Positions 9,361 through 17,490 of a stretch of DNA of 64,000 nucleotides are shown here, in pieces. Under the pieces are notes generated by a model, which was not told where the DNA came from, ran no database searches, and saw only the letters and a program-made list of their open reading frames with translations. The position numbers and the translations under genes are program-made. This DNA comes from G965212025 sp965212025 (GTDB lineage: Bacteria; Pseudomonadota; Gammaproteobacteria; Poriferisulfidales; Oxydemutatoraceae), in assembly GCA_965212025.1 (NCBI GenBank), contig OZ243039.1:496001-560000 (forward strand). The letters are read 5' to 3'. How positions within the stretch are numbered: the first letter of the stretch is position 1; every line of letters starts with the position of its first letter.

Positions 9361-10195
9361 AATTTCTACAGTGCGGGTTTTTTCCAGCTTCCTGTTTTTG
9401 GTATTGGCATGCTTGTCACTCGGGGTCTTCCCCATTCTGGCTGGCGCGGTTGATATTGAGCAGCCTTTTAATATGGTTCGAGGTGTCACGGACATCAGCA
9501 ACGAAGTCTTCGATTTGCACATGCTGATTTTCTGGGTGTGCGTATCCATAGGGGTCGTGGTTTTTGCGGTCATGTTTTATTCCATTCTTGTGCATCGTAA
9601 ATCTCGCAGGCACAAGGCAGCAAACTTTCACGATAACGCGACAGTGGAGATTCTTTGGACTCTGATCCCCACGCTTATTCTGGTGGCCATGGCAGTTCCA
9701 GCCACACAGACTTTGATCAATATGGAAAAAACGCATGAGGCTGACCACACCATCAAAGTCACTGGCTATCAATGGTTGTGGGAATACGAATACCTGGGAG
9801 AAGACCTCAAGTTTTTCAGCAAACTGTCCACCCCGTTTGAGCAAATCAACCAGGATGGCGTTGAAAAGGGCGTGAATTACCTTCTGGAAGTAGACCGTGA
9901 ACTGGTACTGCCGGTCGGGAAAAACATCCGTTTTCTCATCACTTCCGGTGACGTCCTTCACGCTTGGTGGGTACCGGCTTTTGCGCTGAAAAAAGACGCT
10001 ATCCCCGGCTACATAAACGAGTCTTGGGTCAACATTAAGGAGGAAGGAACTTTCCGTGGACAGTGCGCCGAACTGTGCGGTCGTTACCATGGGTTCATGC
10101 CGGTGGTGGTAAAAGCTGTCAGTGAGCCCGAGTTTGAGGAATGGCTCATCACGGCAAGAAAAAATGAAAATAGTGTTGCACAGGCTGCAAATTGA
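9353..10195 (+). CDS. coxB: Cytochrome c oxidase subunit II
   Basis: Binds the CuA centre that receives electrons from cytochrome c. A signal-like hydrophobic N-terminus and two further membrane helices precede a periplasmic cupredoxin domain. The CuA ligands are visible in CAELCGRYHGFMPV (about residues 235-248) and in the upstream His of VLHAWWVPAF. About 280 residues, normal for a form without a fused haem c domain. ATG at 9353 is chosen; a GTG two codons earlier is possible. It overlaps the DUF2244 gene and leads into coxA after 88 bp. Confidence 0.96.
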   Translation: MSEISTVRVFSSFLFLVLACLSLGVFPILAGAVDIEQPFNMVRGVTDISNEVFDLHMLIFWVCVSIGVVVFAVMFYSILVHRKSRRHKAANFHDNATVEILWTLIPTLILVAMAVPATQTLINMEKTHEADHTIKVTGYQWLWEYEYLGEDLKFFSKLSTPFEQINQDGVEKGVNYLLEVDRELVLPVGKNIRFLITSGDVLHAWWVPAFALKKDAIPGYINESWVNIKEEGTFRGQCAELCGRYHGFMPVVVKAVSEPEFEEWLITARKNENSVAQAAN

Positions 10196-10283
10196 AGCAC
10201 TTTCTGAAAAATTACCCGCCCTGCTCAATCCCCGCAGATGCTTCGTTTCCGTTCGCATTGGGGTATGACAAGGAACAAATAGA

Positions 10284-11864
10284 ATGAGTTCAACCGTTCT
10301 TGAAAACGAGCACCACGATGCTCCCCCCAGCGGTCTCACCCGCTGGCTTTTCACCACAAATCACAAAGACATAGGAACGCTGTATTTATGTTTTGCACTT
10401 CTGATGTTTTTCATCGGCGGCGGTATGGCCTTGATTATCAGAGCCGAGCTGTTTGAACCGGGCTTGCAGTTTGTTGATCCGCAGTTTTTTAATTCCATGA
10501 CGACCATGCACGCGCTCGTCATGATTTTCGGAGTCGTGATGCCTGCCTTCACCGGCTTGGCGAACTGGCTCATCCCAATCATGATCGGCGCACCGGACAT
10601 GGCACTGCCCAGACTGAATAACTGGAGCTTCTGGATCCTTCCCTTTGCCTTCACCATGCTGTTGTCTACCCTGTTCATGGAAGGGGGCGGGCCAGCTGGT
10701 GGATGGACGCTTTATCCGCCGCTGACTTTACAGACCGGGGCGGCCTTGCCTTTCGTGATCTTTTCCATCCATTTACTGGGGTTTTCTTCCATTCTGGCTG
10801 CCATCAACGTGATTGCCACAATTCTGAACATGCGCGCTCCCGGTCTAAACCTGATGAAAATGCCTTTGTTTGTGTGGACCTGGTTAATCACGGCATTTTT
10901 GTTGATCGCCGTGATGCCCGTGCTGGCCGGTGCCGTCACGATGTTGCTCACCGACAAATTTTTTGGCTCCAGCTTTTTCCTGGCCGCCGGCGGCGGAGAC
11001 CCGGTCTTGTTTCAACACCTGTTCTGGTTTTTTGGTCACCCCGAAGTGTACGTGCTGATCCTGCCGTCATTTGGCATCATCTCCAGTATTTTGCCGACTT
11101 TTTCCAGAAAGCCCTTGTTTGGCTACGCATCAATGGTGTACGCCACATGTGCCATTGCTTTTCTGTCGTTTGTGGTGTGGGCGCACCACATGTTTACAGT
11201 GGGAATGCCACTGGCAGGACAGCTGTTCTTCATGCTTTCCACAATGTTGATAGCCGTCCCTACCGGAGTGAAAATATTCAATTGGGTCGCGACGATGTGG
11301 CGAGGTTCCATGACATTTGAAACCCCCATGTTGTTTGCAATCGCGTTCGTGGCTCTGTTCACCTTGGGGGGCTTTTCCGGATTGATGCTGGCGATCGTTC
11401 CAGCAGACTACCAGTACCATGACACGTATTTCGTCGTAGCACATTTCCACTACGTGCTGGTTCCAGGTGCCATTTTTGCCATCATCGGCGGTGTGTATTA
11501 CTGGTTGCCAAAATGGTGCGGCAATATGTACAACGAGACGCTTGGCAAATGGCATTTCTGGCTCACGGCAATTTTTGTAAACCTGACTTTCTTCCCCATG
11601 CACTTTTTGGGACTGGCCGGAATGCCGCGGCGAATACCGGACTACAACCTGCAATTTGTGGACTTCAATGTGCTGGCGAGCATCGGTGCTTTTGGCTTCG
11701 GTTTGTCGCAGCTCCTCTTTGTGTACATCGTGTTCTCCGCCATCCGAAGCAAGCAAAAACAAAAATTGCCTGCCAAGGTCTGGGAAGGTGCAGAAGGTCT
11801 GGAATGGACTCTGCCCTCGCCTCCCCCCTACCACTCTTTTGTCGTTGCCCCGACAGTAAAATGA
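10284..11864 (+). CDS. coxA: Cytochrome c oxidase subunit I (aa3 type)
   Basis: Catalytic haem-copper subunit that reduces oxygen and pumps protons; 526 residues with about 12 transmembrane helices. The CuB/haem a3 region is intact: WFFGHPEVYVLILPSFG with the cross-linked His-Tyr pair, WAHHMF, and HDTYFVVAHFHYVL carrying the haem-ligand histidines. AGGAA lies 7 bp before the ATG. Aerobic respiration with an A-type oxidase is therefore encoded. Confidence 0.98.
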   Translation: MSSTVLENEHHDAPPSGLTRWLFTTNHKDIGTLYLCFALLMFFIGGGMALIIRAELFEPGLQFVDPQFFNSMTTMHALVMIFGVVMPAFTGLANWLIPIMIGAPDMALPRLNNWSFWILPFAFTMLLSTLFMEGGGPAGGWTLYPPLTLQTGAALPFVIFSIHLLGFSSILAAINVIATILNMRAPGLNLMKMPLFVWTWLITAFLLIAVMPVLAGAVTMLLTDKFFGSSFFLAAGGGDPVLFQHLFWFFGHPEVYVLILPSFGIISSILPTFSRKPLFGYASMVYATCAIAFLSFVVWAHHMFTVGMPLAGQLFFMLSTMLIAVPTGVKIFNWVATMWRGSMTFETPMLFAIAFVALFTLGGFSGLMLAIVPADYQYHDTYFVVAHFHYVLVPGAIFAIIGGVYYWLPKWCGNMYNETLGKWHFWLTAIFVNLTFFPMHFLGLAGMPRRIPDYNLQFVDFNVLASIGAFGFGLSQLLFVYIVFSAIRSKQKQKLPAKVWEGAEGLEWTLPSPPPYHSFVVAPTVK

Positions 11865-11908
11865 CGGTTTCAGACAACACTGGTGGCTGCTAGGGGCGCA
11901 ACAACACC

Positions 11909-12007
11909 ATGAACCCTCTAATCCGTGCGCGGCGTACAGCCTTGTTTTTTGGCGCTGTGGCATTGCTCATTTACGTGGGTTTCTATTTTCTTAAGGCGTC
12001 TGCATAG
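11909..12007 (+). CDS. Cytochrome oxidase small assembly protein (32 aa)
   Basis: A 32-residue open frame starting at ATG 11909, with AGGGGC 12 bp upstream. The translation opens MNPLIRARRTALFFGAVALL and continues with one hydrophobic helix ending in FYFLKASA: a short basic N-terminus and a single transmembrane segment. Betaproteobacteria usually encode a tiny membrane protein of this shape between coxA and ctaG, annotated as cytochrome oxidase small assembly protein. Identification rests on position, size and topology, not on a specific motif. Confidence 0.7.
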   Translation: MNPLIRARRTALFFGAVALLIYVGFYFLKASA

Positions 12008-12179
12008 AGTCATGCCCGAACGACAAATTGGCAGTGAGGCTCACCGAATCCACACTCCCCGTACCCAACTGGACTCCCGGCGTGTCTGTCAGGTCGACAG
12101 CGGGGGTGTTGTCGCTTTTGGGGTAGTGGCACCAGACACTTTGAAAGTGGCCTCCCTGCTGACAACGAAGTAAAGCGGC

Positions 12180-12722
12180 GTGCAAAAACACCATAAACTG
12201 GCCGCGAAACTGGGCGCGGCGGCATTACTGATGTTTGGTTTTGCCTACCTCCTGGTTCCCCTTTACGATGTATTTTGCGAAATTACCGGCTTGAATGGCA
12301 GAACCGTGACGGTCGCAGAGTCACAAACGCAAGACGTGGTGGACGTGGAGAGAACCGTTCGCATCCAGTTTCTGTCTCATGTTCAGACACCGCAAAAATG
12401 GCAATTCTCGCCCGAAGTAACTAGCATGGAGGTACATCCGGGAATGGTGTACACAACGCACTACAAAGCGAAAAATCTATCCGACGGGAACGCAAACAGC
12501 CATGCAATACCCAGTACAGCCCCGGGGCTTGCTTCACGATATTTGCAAAAAATCGAATGCTTTTGTTTTGAAGAGCAGTCTTTTGCTGCTCTGGAATCTC
12601 GAGACATGCCACTGATCTTCAAAATAAATCCACTGCTTCCGAAAAACATCAACACGATTTCGCTTTCATACACTTTTTTCGACGCTCCCACCAAGGAACC
12701 GGGAAAGCCAGACGAGGGTTAA
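12180..12722 (+). CDS. ctaG: Cytochrome c oxidase copper chaperone CtaG (Cox11)
   Basis: Inner-membrane protein that delivers copper to the CuB site of subunit I. One N-terminal transmembrane helix is followed by the family signature VPLYDVFCEITGLNG and a periplasmic immunoglobulin-like domain with the copper-binding CFCF motif (in KIECFCFEEQ). 180 residues, full length. The start is GTG at 12180. The roughly 170 bp before it, after the small assembly gene, hold no gene I can support. coxC begins 3 bp after the stop, so the two are in one operon. The DUF2970 gene often found between them elsewhere is absent. Confidence 0.95.
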   Translation: MQKHHKLAAKLGAAALLMFGFAYLLVPLYDVFCEITGLNGRTVTVAESQTQDVVDVERTVRIQFLSHVQTPQKWQFSPEVTSMEVHPGMVYTTHYKAKNLSDGNANSHAIPSTAPGLASRYLQKIECFCFEEQSFAALESRDMPLIFKINPLLPKNINTISLSYTFFDAPTKEPGKPDEG

Positions 12723-12725
12723 GCC

Positions 12726-13601
12726 ATGATCAGTTCACCACAAACCAGTTATTACTTGCCTCACGGCTCTCACTGGCCGCTAACCGGGACGGTTGCACTT
12801 GCCACCACACTGATCGGAGCCTCGCTTTGGCTTAATGGTGTCGAGATCGGGGCAATTTTGTTGTCAGTGGGGTTGGTCATTCTCGTCGTCATGTTGGTGG
12901 GCTGGTTTGGCCTTGTGATCGGTGAAAGCGAATCCGGTCTTTACAACCAGCAAGTAGACGTATCTTTTCGCTGGGGCATGATCTGGTTCATCTTTTCCGA
13001 AATCATGTTTTTCGCAGCATTTTTCGGCACCCTGTTTTACGCCCGAACCTTATCCATGCCTTGGTTGGGAGGAGAGGGAACCGGAGCAGTCACCAATCTT
13101 TTTCTTTGGCCTGACTACGGGGCGGTCTGGCCAGAAACAGCCAATGGGCCAGGATTGGTAGGCGGTCGCTTTGAAAGCATGGCCGCGTGGGGAATCCCCA
13201 CTTTGAACACCCTAATCCTGTTGTCCAGCGGTGTCACGGTGACTTGGGCGCACTACGGCCTTCGTGCCATGAAAAGGAAACACCTGATTGCCGGATTGAT
13301 ACTCACAGTCGTGCTCGGCTTTTTGTTCGTCTCTTTGCAAGCGTACGAATACATACACGCCTATCAGGAACTGAACCTGACCTTGGGTAGCGGGATCTAC
13401 GGTTCCACTTTCTTCATGCTGACCGGCTTTCATGGTCTCCACGTCACAATCGGAGCGACGATGTTGACGGTGATTTTGTGTCGCTGCCTGGCAGGTCACT
13501 TCAAGCCAGACCGGCACTTCGCATTCGAAGCCGTAGCCTGGTACTGGCATTTTGTTGACGTCGTGTGGTTGGGACTTTTTATTTTTGTGTACTGGCTATG
13601 A
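12726..13601 (+). CDS. coxC: Cytochrome c oxidase subunit III
   Basis: Seven-helix structural subunit of the aa3 oxidase, 291 residues. Recognised from the HGSHWPL start, the FxFSEIMFFAAFF segment, the FHGLHV motif and the terminal WYWHFVDVVWLGLF. It starts 3 bp after ctaG. The next gene is on the opposite strand, so coxC ends this transcription unit; I see no strong terminator in the 98-bp convergent gap. Confidence 0.97.
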   Translation: MISSPQTSYYLPHGSHWPLTGTVALATTLIGASLWLNGVEIGAILLSVGLVILVVMLVGWFGLVIGESESGLYNQQVDVSFRWGMIWFIFSEIMFFAAFFGTLFYARTLSMPWLGGEGTGAVTNLFLWPDYGAVWPETANGPGLVGGRFESMAAWGIPTLNTLILLSSGVTVTWAHYGLRAMKRKHLIAGLILTVVLGFLFVSLQAYEYIHAYQELNLTLGSGIYGSTFFMLTGFHGLHVTIGATMLTVILCRCLAGHFKPDRHFAFEAVAWYWHFVDVVWLGLFIFVYWL

Positions 13602-13699
13602 GTCGATCATGACCGCCATACGGGAATACTGGCTGTCAGTGGCTGTAATTGCCTGAGTTCGGTTGCTTGTCAAAGACGGAAACAGCAGGCAAAAAAAGC

Positions 13700-13912
13700 T
13701 TAACCTTGACCGATGCCGTGAGGGCTGATCCAGCCAAAGGCGAAGCCTATTAGCAGTATGGCGAAAACAGTGACAGACAAGGCGACTCTCCAAATCAAGG
13801 CTTTAAGAATCCTGTCGGTAGTGCCACGATCCTTAAACATATAATAAAGACCAATGCCCAAACTGACAACGATGGTCACCAGCAGGAGTACGATTAAAAT
13901 TTTGGCTGGCAT
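13700..13912 (-). CDS. DUF2909 twin-transmembrane protein
   Basis: 70-residue protein with two hydrophobic helices separated by a short basic linker (FKDRGTTDRILKALIWR), ending in FGWISPHG. This matches the twin-transmembrane DUF2909 family, which betaproteobacteria encode antisense between coxC and surf1. The ATG at 13912 is preferred over an upstream in-frame start because the extension is not hydrophobic and does not look like the family. Function unknown; location suggests a link to oxidase assembly. Confidence 0.8.
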   Translation of the reverse strand: MPAKILIVLLLVTIVVSLGIGLYYMFKDRGTTDRILKALIWRVALSVTVFAILLIGFAFGWISPHGIGQG

Positions 13913-14008
13913 TGAAGCAATATCCGTTCGTGATGACGCGACCGGGACTATTCTAAACACTTTTCCGTTTGCAATCTGAACTCAGACTGCGCCTTTTAGG
14001 AACGTAAT

Positions 14009-14740
14009 TTGGAAACCAAGTACCCACCACTTTTACTTAGCTTGCTCGCGGTGTTTCTGATCAGCATGTTCCTGGCGCTTGGGAAATGGCAAATTGACCG
14101 CAAGCAGGAAAAGGCAGCCGTGGTTGAGGAGCATCAGAGTCGCGGCAAGCAGCCGGCAGTCGATTTACTTGCGGTTGACCCACCTTATGAAAAGTGGCGC
14201 TACCGACAGGTACGCTTTATTGGCGAGCCTCTGGGCGATCAACAACTTCTGCTCGATAATCAGGTGCAAAATGGTCTGGCAGGCTATAACGTGTTGACTC
14301 CGTTCAGTCTTCTGGGAGCACCGGGAAAGATTGTTTTGGTGGATCGTGGCTGGATTGAACAAGGGACACAGCGAGGCGACGCACTCGACATTGACGTTGC
14401 ACCCGGTCTTACAGAGATTAAAGGAACCTTGTACGTTCCCTTGGGTGAGCCTTTTGTGCTCGGCAATATTATTGAAAATGAAAACGCCAGTCCTCTGGTG
14501 CTACAGCACCTGGATTTTTCCGTGCTGAAGGAACTGTTGGGAAATGGCTTGCTTCCTTTTTCAGTCCGCCTCTCAGATACACAGCCGGGCGGCTATTTGC
14601 GAAAATGGACAGTGGTATCGACATCCCCAACCAAACACTTGGGCTACGCTGTCATGTTTTTCTCCCTCTCTTTGCTGGTTGTGGTTCTGTATTTGGCACT
14701 TTTGCTTCGGTCTCGGGCGCAGCTTCTCAGGCGCAGGTGA
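14009..14740 (+). CDS. SURF1 family oxidase assembly protein
   Basis: Inner-membrane assembly factor for the haem a3-CuB centre. 243 residues with the SURF1 layout: N-terminal helix, the LGKWQIDRKQEK motif, a periplasmic beta-rich domain containing VDRGWIEQG, and a C-terminal helix after TKHLGYAVMF. Start is TTG at 14009 with TTTAGGAAC upstream. The stop overlaps the GTG of the next gene, so it heads a second biogenesis operon of surf1, SCO-like, ctaA and ctaB. Confidence 0.93.
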   Translation: METKYPPLLLSLLAVFLISMFLALGKWQIDRKQEKAAVVEEHQSRGKQPAVDLLAVDPPYEKWRYRQVRFIGEPLGDQQLLLDNQVQNGLAGYNVLTPFSLLGAPGKIVLVDRGWIEQGTQRGDALDIDVAPGLTEIKGTLYVPLGEPFVLGNIIENENASPLVLQHLDFSVLKELLGNGLLPFSVRLSDTQPGGYLRKWTVVSTSPTKHLGYAVMFFSLSLLVVVLYLALLLRSRAQLLRRR

Positions 14741-15306
14741 GTGCTACAAAAATAAAAATGCTGGGTCTCCTGGCAGTTTTCCTCGCCCCGGCACTGGTTG
14801 CCGTCACTCTCTACCTATGGTTCCCGTTCACAGGCGAAGAGAGTTCTCTGAGCACTGGTGAACTCATCCAGCCACCTTTGCCCTTGACGCCATTTTCCGG
14901 TGTTAACCGGGAAGGACAACCCGTTCCGGAGGACTTTTTTAACAGACAGTGGACCTTGTTTTACCTGGGTACAGAAAATTGTGATTTGCATTGCCAGTCG
15001 AATCTCTTCAAGGCTCGGCAACTACGCCAGTCCTTGGGAAAGGATATGAACCGCCTTAAAACCGTGTACCTTTCTGCTGCGAATCCTGAAGCGTTCTTTG
15101 CCAGTGAAACGGGATACCGCTACCGGGAACTGGCTGTCGTCATTGCCAGTAAAGACGCGGCGACGCTTTTGCAAAATTTGCCAAAGAAGCGCTTGTATAT
15201 TGTTGACCCGCACGGAAACCTCATGATGCAATACTCTCCAGACGTTGTGTCCAAAGGGGTGTTGCGGGATCTTAAACGATTGTTAAGGGCGTCCCGGATT
15301 GGCTAG
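14737..15306 (+). CDS. SCO1/SenC-like membrane-anchored thioredoxin-fold protein
   Basis: 189-residue protein with an N-terminal membrane anchor (about residues 8-27) and a periplasmic domain resembling SCO copper chaperones. The stretch WTLFYLGTENCDLHC holds a C-x3-C pair in the position of the SCO copper site, and YIVDPHGNLMMQY matches the late strand of this fold. The GTG at 14737 overlaps the surf1 stop (GTGA). Betaproteobacteria have such a protein between surf1 and ctaA, often annotated only as transmembrane protein. Role in CuA maturation is inferred from context. Confidence 0.75.
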   Translation: MSATKIKMLGLLAVFLAPALVAVTLYLWFPFTGEESSLSTGELIQPPLPLTPFSGVNREGQPVPEDFFNRQWTLFYLGTENCDLHCQSNLFKARQLRQSLGKDMNRLKTVYLSAANPEAFFASETGYRYRELAVVIASKDAATLLQNLPKKRLYIVDPHGNLMMQYSPDVVSKGVLRDLKRLLRASRIG

Positions 15307-16339
15307 GATTTTTTCTTCTCCCGGTAACTATTCGCGCAGCTTGTTGAAATTTGGCATGGGCTTGGCACTGCTCGTCGTTTTACTGGGTTCATGGGTCAGA
15401 TGGTCAGACGCCGGTATGGGATGCCCAGATTGGCCAAGCTGCTATGGAAAGCTTTTTGGTTTGCCAAACACATCGGCAGAAATTACTTCAGCCAATGCAA
15501 GTTTCCCCTCGCGTAGCTTTAACAAAAGTGACGCGACGCGTGAATTAACGCACCGCTACCTTGCGGCATTCCTGGGCGTTGTCGTCGTGCTGCTCAGCAT
15601 CCTGGCGTGGCGTGGCCGGAAAACTTCCGACTTGCCTGTCGGTGGAGTGCTGGGATTGTTGCTGTTGATTCTTTTCCAGGGTTTTTTGGGGATGCTTACC
15701 GTCACCACGCAGTTACAGCCCTTGATAGTATCCGGGCACCTATTGGGGGGGGTTGGGATTCTGGCACTGCTCTGGTGGCTGATTCTTGCAAGCGGCGATC
15801 AAACTGCGAACAAGCATTTTTCAGATCACAAAACCTTGCGACGTTTTACCTGGCTAATGGTGGCTTTACTCGTTATGCAAATTGCTTCAGGGGGTTTGAC
15901 CAGCTCAAACTATGCGGCGCTTTCTTGCTCTGGATTTCCGTTGTGTAACGGTGACTGGTGGCCTGAAATGGATTTCACGGAAGTATTCACGGCTTCGCTC
16001 TCCTCCGATGTTAACTATGAGTTTGGGATACTGGGGGACGCGGCTCGTGTTGCCATCCAGGTTTTACACCGTCTGGGCGCGGTGACTTTTGGCGTGGTTT
16101 TGGTGCTTTATCTGGTGACTGTCTACCGCTCCCGCATTTCGCACATGATTAAAAAGCCGGCGGCCATTGCTGGCACGCTGCTGGCTCTGCAAATCATGAC
16201 AGGTGCATTGACGGTTTTACAACACTCGCGCTTTCCTGTTTCGGTTCTCCACGCCGCTTTGGCTGATTTTCTGTTGCTCTCTCTGCTCACTGTGGCTTAT
16301 CGGTTAAGGCAACCGCGAGCGGTAATAGAGGGGTCATGA
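15299..16339 (+). CDS. ctaA: Haem A synthase (Cox15/CtaA)
   Basis: Oxidises haem O to haem A for the aa3 oxidase. 346 residues with eight predicted membrane helices. The first loop carries GSWVRWSDAGMGCPDWPSCYG; ELTHRYLA and LHRLGAVTFG hold conserved haem-ligand histidines. The TTG start at 15299 overlaps the end of the SCO-like gene, and the stop overlaps ctaB by 4 bp, indicating tight coupling. Confidence 0.96.
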   Translation: MARIFSSPGNYSRSLLKFGMGLALLVVLLGSWVRWSDAGMGCPDWPSCYGKLFGLPNTSAEITSANASFPSRSFNKSDATRELTHRYLAAFLGVVVVLLSILAWRGRKTSDLPVGGVLGLLLLILFQGFLGMLTVTTQLQPLIVSGHLLGGVGILALLWWLILASGDQTANKHFSDHKTLRRFTWLMVALLVMQIASGGLTSSNYAALSCSGFPLCNGDWWPEMDFTEVFTASLSSDVNYEFGILGDAARVAIQVLHRLGAVTFGVVLVLYLVTVYRSRISHMIKKPAAIAGTLLALQIMTGALTVLQHSRFPVSVLHAALADFLLLSLLTVAYRLRQPRAVIEGS

Positions 16340-17235
16340 TGCGGCCTTCAAGTACCAAGGCTTTGGAGCATAAGGCCATATCCACGCTCAAAGATTATTA
16401 CGAAGTCACCAAGCCACGCGTTGTGGCCTTGATGATTTTTACGGTTCTGGTCGGGATGTTCATGGCAACTCGCGGTGCGCTCCCCTGGCCAACGGCTTTA
16501 TGCGCGATCTTTGGCATTAGCTTGCTGGCAGCATCGGGTGCTGCTATCAACCATGTGTCTGACCAATCTATTGACAGCATAATGTCTCGCACCAGCCAAC
16601 GACCTTTGCCAAGTGGACGACTCAGCAAAAAGCAGGTAATGTGGTTCGCCGCGCTGACCGGTAGCGTCGGCACTTTCTTTCTTCTGGCCTTTGTAAACGT
16701 TTTAACTGCCGCTCTGACTTTGCTTTCCCTGATAGGGTACGCCTTGGTTTATACGCGTTATTTGAAGTTCGCCACCCCTCAAAACATCGTCATTGGCGGT
16801 GCGTCCGGTGCTACCCCACCATTGCTGGGCTGGGCTGCGGTTACCGGACAGGTGGAACCCGGAGCCATCATTCTGTTTTTAATCATTTATGTGTGGACCC
16901 CACCTCACTTTTGGGCATTGGCGCTTTACAAAAAAGATGAATATAAAAAAGCCGGAGTGCCCATGTTACCAATTACACACAGCGACGACTTCACGCGCCT
17001 GCATATTTTGTTGTATTCCATCCTGCTGTTCTGTGTGTCCATGCTGCCTTATGTGCACGGAATGTCAGGATTGGTCTACCTGTGGGGAGCGGTTATTCTG
17101 GGAGCCGTGTTCCTTTATTACACCGTTTCTCTCAAAGTGACGCGTTCCCATCACAAGGCCATCGCGACTTTTCAATACTCTATTGTTTATTTGACACTGC
17201 TGTTCGCCTTGCTATTGGTTGACGTTCAGATTTGA
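16336..17235 (+). CDS. ctaB: Protohaem IX farnesyltransferase (haem O synthase)
   Basis: UbiA-family prenyltransferase that makes haem O from protohaem and farnesyl diphosphate. 299 residues and about eight helices. The aspartate-rich region NHVSDQSIDSIMSRT followed by RPLPSGR, and YVWTPPHFWALALY, are typical. It overlaps ctaA by 4 bp and ends the oxidase cluster. The following 255 bp contain no gene I can support before the next start at 17491. Confidence 0.96.
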   Translation: MMRPSSTKALEHKAISTLKDYYEVTKPRVVALMIFTVLVGMFMATRGALPWPTALCAIFGISLLAASGAAINHVSDQSIDSIMSRTSQRPLPSGRLSKKQVMWFAALTGSVGTFFLLAFVNVLTAALTLLSLIGYALVYTRYLKFATPQNIVIGGASGATPPLLGWAAVTGQVEPGAIILFLIIYVWTPPHFWALALYKKDEYKKAGVPMLPITHSDDFTRLHILLYSILLFCVSMLPYVHGMSGLVYLWGAVILGAVFLYYTVSLKVTRSHHKAIATFQYSIVYLTLLFALLLVDVQI

Positions 17236-17469
17236 CCCTCAGGTCATGGTGGCTCCTGCGAGACAGGAAGACAGTCAGCCTGCCTATTCTTGCTCAGATT
17301 ACAAGTTAAAAACTGGATAGGGCTTTCAGGAATCCAATTAACAGCTTCCTGTTTCCGCGGCCTGTGTCTGAGTAAAGCGATTTTTCATTTTTGCCAAAGC
17401 GCGCATGCCACCCCCACTCAATAGTCCCTCACCCCAGCCGCCGCAATCCGTTATTTCGATGATCTGAGA

Positions 17470-17475
17470 TATAAT
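17470..17475 (+). promoter_or_regulatory. -10 element TATAAT before the 604-aa unknown gene
   Basis: Perfect TATAAT in the context TATAATAGACA, only 15 bp before the ATG at 17491. No convincing -35 lies at the right distance. The same 11-mer occurs at 62192-62202 before another unknown gene. Confidence 0.45.
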
Positions 17476-17490
17476 AGACATATAGGTGTC

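Noticed and set aside
12012..12173. 53-codon frame between the small oxidase protein and ctaG
   Set aside because: No ribosome-binding site, no family resemblance, and composition unlike neighbouring proteins.
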